Source: Verrucomicrobiota bacterium
GTDB lineage: Bacteria; Verrucomicrobiota; Verrucomicrobiia; Chthoniobacterales; UBA10450
Assembly (NCBI GenBank): GCA_003218345.1
Contig: QHNF01000034.1
Location: 1 to 10,219, forward strand
Direction of reading: 5' to 3'
Length of the DNA stretch: 10,219 nucleotides
Positions 1 through 6,225 of this stretch are shown piece after piece. The position numbers and the translations under genes were made by a program. The number at the start of each line of letters is the position of its first letter. Position 1 is the stretch's first letter. The notes under the pieces were generated by a model. It made no database searches. It saw only the letters and a program-made list of their open reading frames with translations, and was not told the origin of the DNA.

Positions 1-322
1 TCCCGATAAAAAGAAGGCATGAGTTCTTCATTATCAGGCCCGGGCCAAGCGAGCAAGCCGAAATTGCTGGATCAAATCCCCGCGAGGGAACAAGCCGAAA
101 TGCGGATCAGGTAGGCGCGCTGTCACGTAAGCGCGAGGGTGAGCCGAAGAGAATATCGAGAGATTTCTCGACTCCGTTCGAAATGACAAGAACAGGGGCG
201 CAAATGCTGACTCGACTTTCCAGCACAGGAATCTAATCTCGCCAGACGGGAAGCTGACCCGCCTTCGCGTTACTACAGCGCGGCAGGCAGCTCCCCTTAC
301 AGAAACGGAACACTGAACATCT
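1..322. other. Gene-free left edge upstream of the HIT gene
   Basis: I see no convincing gene here. A reverse-strand open frame crosses it but continues antisense into the HIT gene and has arbitrary composition. An 11-base direct repeat (CAAGCCGAAAT) occurs at 54-64 and 91-101, and a short interspersed repeat lies at about 141-186. The promoter of the HIT gene should lie in the last 100-150 bases, but no clear -35/-10 pair stands out. No strong Shine-Dalgarno sequence precedes the ATG at 323. Confidence 0.5.
141..186. repeat. Short interspersed repeat with palindromic core
   Basis: This stretch reads like the short 'TCGACTCCG.TCGAAATGACA' repeat often scattered between genes in Acidobacteria and Verrucomicrobiota; that comparison is from memory. 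In the sequence itself, TCGAGA (156-161) and TCTCGA (166-171) form a small hairpin with a 4-base loop. No coding function is apparent. Confidence 0.4.
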
Positions 323-853
323 ATGGAAGAATTTCCAAAGAAAGAGTTGGAGACGCTATGGGCGCCATGGCGAGTCGAGTACTTCGAGAAGGAACCTCGT
401 AACCGGAATTTTCTTTCCGAGGCGTCGCAGGCGAGCGATGACGCTGCGCATTTGGTAATCACGCGGCGAAAGAACGCGTTTCTGATGATGAACCGTTATC
501 CGTACGCGGTCGGCCATCTCATGGCAGTACCTTATCGCAAGACGGCGGAGCTATCGTCGCTCGGCGAGAATGAAGTCGTTGAGCTTTGGAATCTCGTCGC
601 GCATGCGCAGGCGCTTCTGCGCGCCGCGACGAAGGCACAGGGGTTTAACATCGGTTTGAACCTTGGCGAATGCGCGGGCGCGGGTGTTACTGATCACTTG
701 CATATTCACATCGTCCCGCGCTGGAGCGGTGACACCAATTTCATGCCGATCCTTTCCGGTACGCGCATGCTCTCGGAAGGATTGCGCGCCCTTTATGACA
801 AGTTGCTGGAAGCGCAGTCGCAGATGGCTAAGCAAGGGAACCGTGATCGGTGA
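323..853 (+). CDS. HIT family protein, Ap4A phosphorylase/hydrolase-like
   Basis: A 176-residue protein of the histidine triad superfamily. The triad is at residues 125-129 within TDHLHIHIVPRW (His125, His127, His129). By family knowledge the middle His127 would be the nucleophile that forms a nucleotidyl intermediate, with dinucleoside polyphosphates such as Ap4A as likely substrates. The N-terminal LWAPWRVEY (residues 12-20) and NRYPYAVGHLMAVPYR (57-72) are typical of the Ap4A-phosphorylase-like branch, as is GFNIGLNLGECAGAGV just before the triad. The CxxC zinc pair many relatives carry near residues 30-35 is absent; the region reads RNRNFLSEAS. The ATG at 323 starts close to the conserved LWAPWR, so little N-terminal sequence is missing. 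The protein should be cytoplasmic. Its stop codon lies inside a 7-nt tandem repeat, so the last residues (NRDR) come from repeat sequence. Confidence 0.93.
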   Translation: MEEFPKKELETLWAPWRVEYFEKEPRNRNFLSEASQASDDAAHLVITRRKNAFLMMNRYPYAVGHLMAVPYRKTAELSSLGENEVVELWNLVAHAQALLRAATKAQGFNIGLNLGECAGAGVTDHLHIHIVPRWSGDTNFMPILSGTRMLSEGLRALYDKLLEAQSQMAKQGNRDR

Positions 854-923
854 TCGGTGAGCAGTGATCGGCAAATTCGGCTCGTGATAAGCCGCAGATT
901 CACTTATCACTGATCACTTATCA
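843..923. repeat. Inverted array of degenerate 7-nt tandem repeats
   Basis: Four heptamers run forward: GTGATCG at 843-849 and 850-856, GTGAGCA at 857-863, GTGATCG at 864-870. A lone GTGATAA sits at 884-890. Four inverted heptamers follow: AGATTCA 896-902, CTTATCA 903-909, CTGATCA 910-916, CTTATCA 917-923. The arms can pair as an imperfect hairpin. The array starts inside the HIT gene, supplies its TGA stop (851-853), and ends 6 bases before the next ATG, so it fills the whole gap. Heptanucleotide tandem repeats are a known class in some bacteria, for example the STRR of cyanobacteria. Confidence 0.85.
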
Positions 924-929
924 CGTTCT

Positions 930-1601
930 ATGAACACCTGGGTCGATGCGCCGCCGCCAAGAAAAGGATTGGGGTGTTTCGCCCGGGGCTGTCTTATCCT
1001 TGTTGTTTTTGCGATCGTCCTGGCGATAGCTTGTTTTGCTGGAATGTACTGGGGCTTTCAGCGGAACTCGGCGATACTGCACGGATTTTATTGGCTGGCG
1101 AAAACGCATTCGATTGCCGAAGCGCCTGTCGCTGTTCCTGAATTCAACGCTCCGGACAATCAAATCCAAGCGGTCTACGAGCGCTGTCAGGATTTCGAAC
1201 AAAAAGCGCGCTCGGGTCAGCCAGCTCAAATCGAGCTGACTGCGGATGACATTGATGCTTTGATCGCCACTAATCGGGAAGCGCGCGGCAAACCTTTTGT
1301 CTCCATCGAGGAGAATCGCCTGCGTCTCCAGGTGAGTATTCCGCTTGGAGAACTTATCGGCAGATCGGGCTATTATTTTAACGGCAACATCACGGTCGAA
1401 TTAAAGAGCGCGCAATCGCTGGAGAATCCGCAGTTGAACCGAATCATTGTGAATGGCGATCCGGTGCCGAGCGATCTTTTGAGTTGGAAATATCGTTCCA
1501 AGCCATTGCGCGATTACCTCGCTGATTACCGGAACAGTTACGATATCGGCACGATTGAAATTCGGGACGGCAAGTTAATTCTACGTTCGCGCACGGAATA
1601 G
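930..1601 (+). CDS. Single-pass membrane protein of unknown function
   Basis: A 223-residue protein I do not recognise. A short Pro/Arg-containing N-terminus (PPPRKGLGCFARG) leads into one hydrophobic segment at about residues 20-42, followed by a soluble, probably periplasmic domain of about 180 residues. That domain opens with a likely helical region (about 75-115, including QIELTADDIDALIA) and continues as alternating strands (FVSIEENRLRLQVSIPLGEL, YYFNGNITVELKSA, LNRIIVNGDPVPSDLL, YDIGTIEIRDGKLILRS). This resembles a lipid- or peptide-binding β domain, but that is only inference. It follows the HIT gene in the same direction, 76 bases downstream across the heptamer array, so cotranscription is possible. 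The ATG at 930 lies immediately after the repeats and has no clear ribosome binding site. No catalytic motif is visible. Confidence 0.8.
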   Translation: MNTWVDAPPPRKGLGCFARGCLILVVFAIVLAIACFAGMYWGFQRNSAILHGFYWLAKTHSIAEAPVAVPEFNAPDNQIQAVYERCQDFEQKARSGQPAQIELTADDIDALIATNREARGKPFVSIEENRLRLQVSIPLGELIGRSGYYFNGNITVELKSAQSLENPQLNRIIVNGDPVPSDLLSWKYRSKPLRDYLADYRNSYDIGTIEIRDGKLILRSRTE

Positions 1602-1625
1602 CACATGCTAGTGCAAAGAGGTGAA

Positions 1626-1644
1626 GGGACATCACGCTGCGATG
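1626..1644. repeat. Partial copy of the 1985-2035 double-hairpin repeat
   Basis: GGGACATCACGCTGCGATG matches 1988-2006 at 18 of 19 bases. The match stops here, 5 bases before the inverted-pair element that begins at 1650. This looks like the left part of the double-hairpin repeat, cut off at the element boundary. Confidence 0.7.
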
Positions 1645-1649
1645 CTATC

Positions 1650-1941
1650 TGTTTAGCGCCAACGGCGCAGCATTTACCATCAGCCTGGGGCAGCGCCCCA
1701 GGATTAATGGCAGCGCAAAACCTCCAGCGCTGAAAACGCGATTCATTCTGGTGCCATCTCGTGCCATTTTGTTTTAGATTGTTGCCGGTCTCGGACTGCG
1801 TTGATTTCGATGAGCGGTATGTTTGGGATTGAGAACCAGCCGCTGGATAACTCGCGCTTTCAGCGCTCGATGAGCCTAGGCAATCATATCCCTGGGGCGG
1901 CGCCCCAGGCTAGCATGAGACAGCGTCTCTGGCGCTAAACA
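1650..1941. repeat. 292-bp inverted pair of ~85-bp hairpin-bearing units
   Basis: Two related units face each other at about 1650-1735 and 1858-1941. The outermost 11 bases, TGTTTAGCGCC (1650-1660) and GGCGCTAAACA (1931-1941), are exact inverted repeats. The inner ends AGCGCTGAAA (1726-1735) and TTTCAGCGCT (1858-1867) are also inverted copies. Each unit carries an 8-bp hairpin with a 3-base loop, CCTGGGGC/GCCCCAGG, at 1684-1702 and 1891-1909. The 122 bases between the units (1736-1857) hold no gene and no recognised motif apart from a short direct repeat (GTGCCAT twice). There is no transposase, so it could be a non-autonomous element or two independent insertions of one repeat. It lies between convergent genes and might also block read-through. 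Confidence 0.8.
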
Positions 1942-1984
1942 ATCGCGCCCGAGTAGAAGCTGTGCTTGTGAACAACAGGACGTG

Positions 1985-2035
1985 GTGGGGACATCGCGCT
2001 GCGATGTCGGGACGCCGCAGCGCGGCGTGCCTACC
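1985..2035. repeat. Double-hairpin intergenic repeat, copy 1
   Basis: Two compact hairpins sit side by side: GACATCGC (1990-1997)/GCGATGTC (2001-2008) with a 3-base loop, and ACGCCGC (2012-2018)/GCGGCGT (2022-2028) with a 3-base loop. Imperfect outer arms (GGTGGGGAC and GTGCCTACC) flank the pair. The design matches the repeat at 4087-4159, although the sequence differs. It sits 10 bases past the stop of the reverse-strand gene ending at 2045. Confidence 0.75.
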
Positions 2036-2044
2036 ATTTACGAG

Positions 2045-2848
2045 TTAATGCGGCTGCATTATTTCGCGCACAAAGACGTTGAGCTGACCATCTTCCTGTT
2101 TGCGCACTTCGGTGATCTCATACGGCCGCATCTCATCCCGGATTACTTCCGCGCCCTGCTGCGGAGGAGTGTAGCCGGCCGGAAATTCGACAATGATGCG
2201 CGTAGATGAACCCCCGCCGAAGTGAAGCACTTTGTCAGTTAACTTCGTGCGCGGACGCAGCACGGCCTTGTTAGCATCGGAAAAATTCACGACGAACTGT
2301 CCCTTCAAATAAATGCGCTCGCCCGCCAGCCCGCGCTCAGCGACATCTCGGAGATCGCCTGTTCCGACAAGCCGGCCGAGTGGCATCTTGCCAGGTGGAA
2401 ACGTCTTCCAACTGCCGCCGCCCGCGTTTGAGGCCAGAGCTACGTTGGAAGTATCTGCGGGGACAGGCTGAGCAGGTAGAACTGGCACTGGCGTTGCAGT
2501 TGGAACAGACGAAGCCTGGGCCACAGATTGAGTCCCAGGTCCGGAAGCTTTCGGAGTTTGCGCCGATGTCACAGCAGCAATATTTGGCGGTGTGGGCGCC
2601 GACGCGACTGCGATCGGGCTGGTCGTTGGTGCACTTGGTTTCTGAGCAACAACGGGCTGTGCAGGACTCGATACAGGCGGTGGAGATTCGAGCTTTTGCT
2701 TCTTCGACTTTTTGCCTTTTGGCATTGGCGTCGGCTTGGCCAGCTTTTCGTTCTTCGCTATAAGAGGCATCGCTGGTGTTCCAACAGGTCTCGCTTGTTC
2801 GACGCGCACCAGTTCGTTCTGGGGCGGAGGCGTCGCGCCGGGGCTCAA
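2045..2848 (-). CDS. Pro/Ala-rich protein of unknown function with a C-terminal β-rich domain
   Basis: About 267 residues, not recognised. Residues 1-150 are low-complexity and rich in Pro, Ala, Thr and Ser, with a basic patch (KGKKSKKQK), and look unstructured. Residues about 150-267 look folded and β-rich: RIYLKGQFVVNFSDANKAVL, KLTDKVLHFGGGSSTRIIVE, then a final strand pair around QLNVFVREI. An OB-like or small β-barrel fold is possible but is inference. No signal peptide or membrane segment is seen. The frame has no ATG near its start. The first usual start is TTG at 2848, 29 bases past the stop of the upstream gene; further upstream, an in-frame TGA overlaps the end of that gene. Translational coupling to the membrane-anchored gene at 3657-2878 is likely. 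A later start such as GTG (the Val of NELVRV) cannot be excluded. Confidence 0.72.
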   Translation of the reverse strand: MSPGATPPPQNELVRVEQARPVGTPAMPLIAKNEKLAKPTPMPKGKKSKKQKLESPPPVSSPAQPVVAQKPSAPTTSPIAVASAPTPPNIAAVTSAQTPKASGPGTQSVAQASSVPTATPVPVLPAQPVPADTSNVALASNAGGGSWKTFPPGKMPLGRLVGTGDLRDVAERGLAGERIYLKGQFVVNFSDANKAVLRPRTKLTDKVLHFGGGSSTRIIVEFPAGYTPPQQGAEVIRDEMRPYEITEVRKQEDGQLNVFVREIMQPH

Positions 2849-2877
2849 GCCAGGTATGGGGATGGGGCCACGCTGGG

Positions 2878-3657
2878 CTATTGGTACTCTGCAATGCGCT
2901 GCTCAATTGCGGTGCGTTCTTGTGCTTTAACTAATGGCCAGCCCGCAGTCAGGTTGAGAGTAAGTGGTGGCTCAAGGCGAAAACTCCCCAGACCACGTGT
3001 GACTGTATAACTTCCGTAAAGCAACGGGACAGCGGTAACCATGATGCGGCCATCAATCAATCGCTCTGCGTGAATTACTGCAGAAATGTCATGTGTGCGT
3101 TCCAGTTTGATTTCCAACCCGACGTTAAGCGTCTGTTTCATTAGCGGCAGGGCTTCGGGGTCCGCAGGGTAGAGATGTTCCATGAGCAGCTCGCCATTAT
3201 CGACCGCATTCGTCAGGGCCACCATACCTGAGGTAAATACATCGCCAGGGCCAAGCTGCCGCGCTGCTATGATCGTGTATCTGCCAACAACATATGGCAC
3301 CAAGCCGCGCACCTGCTGATAATTTCGAATGTAATTGCGCACCAGTTCAGCATTCGTCCTGGCCAGTTCAGCGGCGCCCATTCCCACATAGCGATCGTAG
3401 AGCTGTTGTGGATTTAGAAATTCGCCCGCCGGCGCAGCCGTCAGCTCGAAGCGCTTCGGCGGCTCAATCTTGTGCAGCCGTTGTAAGATTCGGTAGCTGT
3501 CAGGGCGCTCCGGTTGATCGAAAATATAAAAACTGCCCAGCCACGCGGCCAAAGCGAAGCCGGTCAAAACCAGAATCGCAACCGTCCATCCAAAATAATT
3601 GATGCGTCGCCGTGGACGGGCGTACGGCTCGTCATATGGAGAAATACCATAGTCCAT
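2878..3657 (-). CDS. Membrane-anchored protein of unknown function
   Basis: A 259-residue protein I do not recognise. An Arg-rich cytoplasmic N-terminus (YARPRRRIN) precedes one transmembrane helix at about residues 21-44 (GWTVAILVLTGFALAAWLG). About 215 periplasmic residues follow. The first half of these is helical, with QQLYDRYVGMGAAELARTNA and ELVRNYIRNYQQVRGLVPYV. The second half is strand-rich, with LNVGLEIKLERTHDISAVIH, RIMVTAVPLLYGSYTVTRGL and FRLEPPLTLNLTAGWP. I chose the ATG at 3657; a TTG directly before it (3660) would add one residue. The gene lies 28 bases downstream of the A-type carrier gene and 29 bases upstream of the Pro-rich gene's TTG, so the three probably form one operon. 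A link to Fe-S assembly is not shown by the sequence; it may simply share a promoter. Confidence 0.82.
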   Translation of the reverse strand: MDYGISPYDEPYARPRRRINYFGWTVAILVLTGFALAAWLGSFYIFDQPERPDSYRILQRLHKIEPPKRFELTAAPAGEFLNPQQLYDRYVGMGAAELARTNAELVRNYIRNYQQVRGLVPYVVGRYTIIAARQLGPGDVFTSGMVALTNAVDNGELLMEHLYPADPEALPLMKQTLNVGLEIKLERTHDISAVIHAERLIDGRIMVTAVPLLYGSYTVTRGLGSFRLEPPLTLNLTAGWPLVKAQERTAIEQRIAEYQ

Positions 3658-3685
3658 CAAGCCAGCGCGAGAAGGTTTCTCGGTT

Positions 3686-4021
3686 TCAAGCTGATTGGGT
3701 CGTTTCGAAGGAGGAGCCGCATCCGCAGGTGCGCGATGCGTTTGGGTTAACGATCTGAAAGCCGGTGCCGGTTAAACCACTGCGAAAATCCAGGGTCGCG
3801 TCGCGCAGATAGGAAATACTTTCGGCGTCGACAAAAAATTGCATCCCATCGCGCTCCACCACTGCGTCGCCTTCTTTTCGTTCGTCGAGCGTCATCTCGT
3901 AATGCAGACCTGAACAGCCGCCTTTCGCAACCTGCACCCGCAGACCCTTTCGCGAATTTTCCTCCCGCGCCGGAAGCAAACTCTGGAGCTGTCGAACAGC
4001 GTTTTCAGTAACATTAATCAT
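3686..4021 (-). CDS. A-type iron-sulfur cluster carrier, IscA/ErpA/SufA family
   Basis: A 111-residue protein with the full HesB/YadR/YfhF signature. The three conserved cysteines are Cys36 (KGGCSG) and Cys99 and Cys101 (CGCGSSF). By family knowledge these bind a 2Fe-2S or 4Fe-4S cluster, or iron, and pass it to apo-enzymes in the cytoplasm. Length and spacing are normal for the family; the N-terminus INVTENAVRQLQSLL is the usual first helix. I cannot say from sequence whether it acts as IscA, ErpA or SufA, so no symbol is given. No isc or suf genes are adjacent. It is the first gene of a likely operon with the two unknown proteins downstream. It is divergent from mutL, and the gap holds a double-hairpin repeat. 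Confidence 0.93.
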   Translation of the reverse strand: MINVTENAVRQLQSLLPAREENSRKGLRVQVAKGGCSGLHYEMTLDERKEGDAVVERDGMQFFVDAESISYLRDATLDFRSGLTGTGFQIVNPNASRTCGCGSSFETTQSA

Positions 4022-4086
4022 TTCGTGAGAAAATACGGCTGCGACGTACCCAAGTCAAAAGCGTTGCGGCAACATCTGCGCGGGCT

Positions 4087-4159
4087 TTGTAGCCACGGCG
4101 CTGCGTCGCCGTGGGGGTGAGAACGCGCTGAGCGCCTCGACACAGCGAGGCGGCTACAA
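4087..4159. repeat. Double-hairpin intergenic repeat, copy 2
   Basis: Exact outer arms TTGTAGCC (4087-4094) and GGCTACAA (4152-4159) enclose two hairpins: CCACGGCG (4093-4100)/CGCCGTGG (4107-4114) with loop CTGCGT, and CGCCTCG (4133-4139)/CGAGGCG (4146-4152) with loop ACACAG. It sits between the divergent Fe-S carrier and mutL starts, where it could affect either 5' leader. No promoter stands out clearly in the remainder of the gap. Confidence 0.8.
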
Positions 4160-4267
4160 GAACGCTGAATGCGTGAGGTCTGCAGTTCTGCTGTTTTTCT
4201 TCACCATCGGCAATCTGGAACGTTCCGGATTTTGCAAGCGGGACGCATGCACTACCTTGTCCACAAA

Positions 4268-6103
4268 ATGAGCCGGATTCGATTGTTGGCAGAGACCGTG
4301 GCCAGCCAGGTGGCGGCCGGCGAAGTGGTGGAACGCCCCGCTTCAGTGGTGAAGGAACTGATCGAAAACAGCATTGACGCCGGCGCCCGTAAAATCGACA
4401 TCATGATTCGTCGCGGCGGAATTTCGCTGGTTCGTGTCATCGATGACGGCTGCGGCATGGATCGCGATGACGCACTGCTTTCGCTGGAGCGGCATGCCAC
4501 CAGCAAGATTCGATCGGCTGCTGATCTTCAAGCTGTCGCTACCCTGGGATTTCGAGGCGAAGCCTTGCCAAGCATCGCGAGCGTGTCGCGATTTCGCCTA
4601 ACGACACGTGAGGCTCGCGCGGTCGCTGGCACGGAAGTCATCGTCAATGGGGGAAAGCTCGACATCGTGCGCGACGGCGGTGAAGCCCCCGGAACGCAAA
4701 TCGAGGTTCGCTCGCTTTTTTATAACCTGCCCGCGCGCCGAAAATTTCTTCGTTCGGAAAACACGGAAAGCCGCAACATCGAACATCAAATTCATTTACA
4801 GGCCATTGGTCACCCTTCGATCGGGTTTTCATTGATGCGAGACGAGCGCTTGTTATTTCAGTTACCAGCGTCAGCAACACTCGGTGATCGAATTCGGGAT
4901 TTGTATGGTAGTGAGTTACTGCAGCGATTGGTTGAGATAACCGGCAACACTTCGCGGAAAATTCGAATTGGTGGATTTATCGGGCAGGCGGGCCTGAGCC
5001 GGCAAACGCGGACGCAACAGCTTACTTTTGTAAACGGTCGCGCGATTGAAAGCGGCCTTGTTACTGGCGCTATCCGCGAAGGCTATCATACCGCTCTCAT
5101 GAAAGGGCAGTATCCGGTTACGTTCGTCTTTATCGAGCTCGATCCAGCGGCGGTGGATGTAAATGTTCATCCGGCAAAACGTGAAGTGCGTTTTCGCGAT
5201 CCGACTGAAGTCCGGGAAGCGATCGTTGACTGCGTTCAACAGACATTGGAACGCGGCCTGGTGGCGTGGCAGGAAAAATTTCGCGCACCGGCGACTGTGC
5301 ATGCCGCTATTCCCGAAAAAGCGGCTGCTGACCTGAGGTTACGACCCGAGATATCTGCACCCGAGGAGTCACATCGCGAGTTACCACATCTTGGTCCAGC
5401 GCCTGCAGCAAGTGTCGCCGGACCAGAAGCAGGTGCTGTAGGGCAGGCGCTCCGCGTGCCAAAGCAGCTCATTAATCAGGCAAGCGACGCGCTTGCTCTA
5501 CAACGACACGCGACCCAGCCGCAGCAACAATTCCAGATCATCGGTGTGTTAAGCAAGCTTTATGTCTTGATGGAAAACGCGGATGGACTTGTCCTGGTTG
5601 ATCAGCACGCGGCGCACGAACGCATTCTGTTCGAAGAATTGCGGCGCAGAATGGAAGAGCAGGGAGTTCCAGCGCAAAAGCTGCTGTTGCCGCAAACTTT
5701 CGATCTACCACCGCGCGACGCAGATTGGATCGAGCGCAACATGTCGATCCTGCAAAAAATGGGAATCGGCATTGAGAGTTTCGGGCCAGACACGTTCAAG
5801 ATCGACAGTCTCCCGAGTTTTTTGAACGCCTCAGATCCGGCGCAGTTCATGCGCAAGGTCATTGATGATCTAAAGAGCGCCGGCAACAGCGCCTCAGCGA
5901 TGCGATTGGGTGAAGAGATGATCGCCAAGAGCGTTTGCCGACACGCTGTCAAAGCCAATGACCCGCTGCGTTTTCTTGAAGTGGAAAAACTGATTCGAGA
6001 TTTGCTCGACTGCGATCTGCCTTACTGCTGTCCGCATGGACGGCCAACGATGATCCAGATTTCGCTTAACGAGTTAGAAAAAAAATTCGGACGCAAAATG
6101 TGA
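4268..6103 (+). CDS. mutL: DNA mismatch repair protein MutL with endonuclease motif
   Basis: MutL links MutS mismatch recognition to strand incision. The N-terminal GHKL ATPase shows all the expected motifs: ELIENSIDAG with Glu33 and Asn34, DDGCGMD around residues 59-65, ATSKIR and GFRGEAL (94-100), then VDVNVHPAK at 296-304. A Pro/Ala/Gln-rich linker follows at about residues 345-420. The C-terminal dimerisation domain carries the metal-binding endonuclease motif DQHA-x2-E-x4-E at 445-456 (DQHAAHERILFE), Cys557 in SVCRHAVKAND, and CPHGRP at 588-593. This is the nicking type of MutL found in bacteria that lack MutH. I start at ATG 4268 (611 aa) because MSRIRLLAETVASQVAAGEV aligns with the usual N-terminus. 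The frame stays open to an ATG at 4169, but those 33 extra residues resemble nothing. ATG 4247 is also possible. No strong Shine-Dalgarno sequence precedes any of them. Confidence 0.97.
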   Translation: MSRIRLLAETVASQVAAGEVVERPASVVKELIENSIDAGARKIDIMIRRGGISLVRVIDDGCGMDRDDALLSLERHATSKIRSAADLQAVATLGFRGEALPSIASVSRFRLTTREARAVAGTEVIVNGGKLDIVRDGGEAPGTQIEVRSLFYNLPARRKFLRSENTESRNIEHQIHLQAIGHPSIGFSLMRDERLLFQLPASATLGDRIRDLYGSELLQRLVEITGNTSRKIRIGGFIGQAGLSRQTRTQQLTFVNGRAIESGLVTGAIREGYHTALMKGQYPVTFVFIELDPAAVDVNVHPAKREVRFRDPTEVREAIVDCVQQTLERGLVAWQEKFRAPATVHAAIPEKAAADLRLRPEISAPEESHRELPHLGPAPAASVAGPEAGAVGQALRVPKQLINQASDALALQRHATQPQQQFQIIGVLSKLYVLMENADGLVLVDQHAAHERILFEELRRRMEEQGVPAQKLLLPQTFDLPPRDADWIERNMSILQKMGIGIESFGPDTFKIDSLPSFLNASDPAQFMRKVIDDLKSAGNSASAMRLGEEMIAKSVCRHAVKANDPLRFLEVEKLIRDLLDCDLPYCCPHGRPTMIQISLNELEKKFGRKM

Positions 6104-6121
6104 TGATGTTTAGAAATATTG

Positions 6122-6197
6122 AACCGCGGATTACAGGGATAACACTGATGATCTCTTCTGTGTTCTTAAATCCGCGCTATCCGCGTAATCCGCGGTT
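6122..6197. repeat. Inverted repeat between convergent mutL and the surface-protein pseudogene
   Basis: AACCGCGGATTAC (6122-6134) pairs exactly with GTAATCCGCGGTT (6185-6197), and the stem continues imperfectly inwards (GGGATA with TATCCG). The right arm is built from three 9-base tandem units starting ATCCGCG at 6170, 6179 and 6188. It lies 19 bases after the mutL stop and 29 bases before the opposing stop, a position suited to a two-way transcription barrier. There is no U-tract, so a classical intrinsic terminator is not shown. Confidence 0.8.
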
Positions 6198-6225
6198 TCT
6201 CGGTCCCTGCTTTACGTAATCTGTC

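Noticed and set aside
34..462. Reverse-strand open frame of 142 residues at the left edge
   Set aside because: It runs antisense through the start of the HIT gene and has no recognisable domain; the HIT protein on the plus strand is clear.
1650..1941. Complete insertion sequence
   Set aside because: There is no transposase or remnant between the inverted units, only 122 non-coding bases.
1982..2209. Plus-strand open frame of 75 residues
   Set aside because: It starts inside the double-hairpin repeat and is antisense to the 3' end of the Pro-rich gene.
2337..3010. Several open frames on both strands overlapping the Pro-rich gene
   Set aside because: They are shadows of GC-rich, low-complexity codons. 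Only the 2848-2045 frame has a folded-looking C-terminus and a sensible operon position.
4169..4267. N-terminal 33-residue extension of MutL
   Set aside because: The extension resembles nothing in the family, while the ATG at 4268 gives the standard MutL N-terminus.
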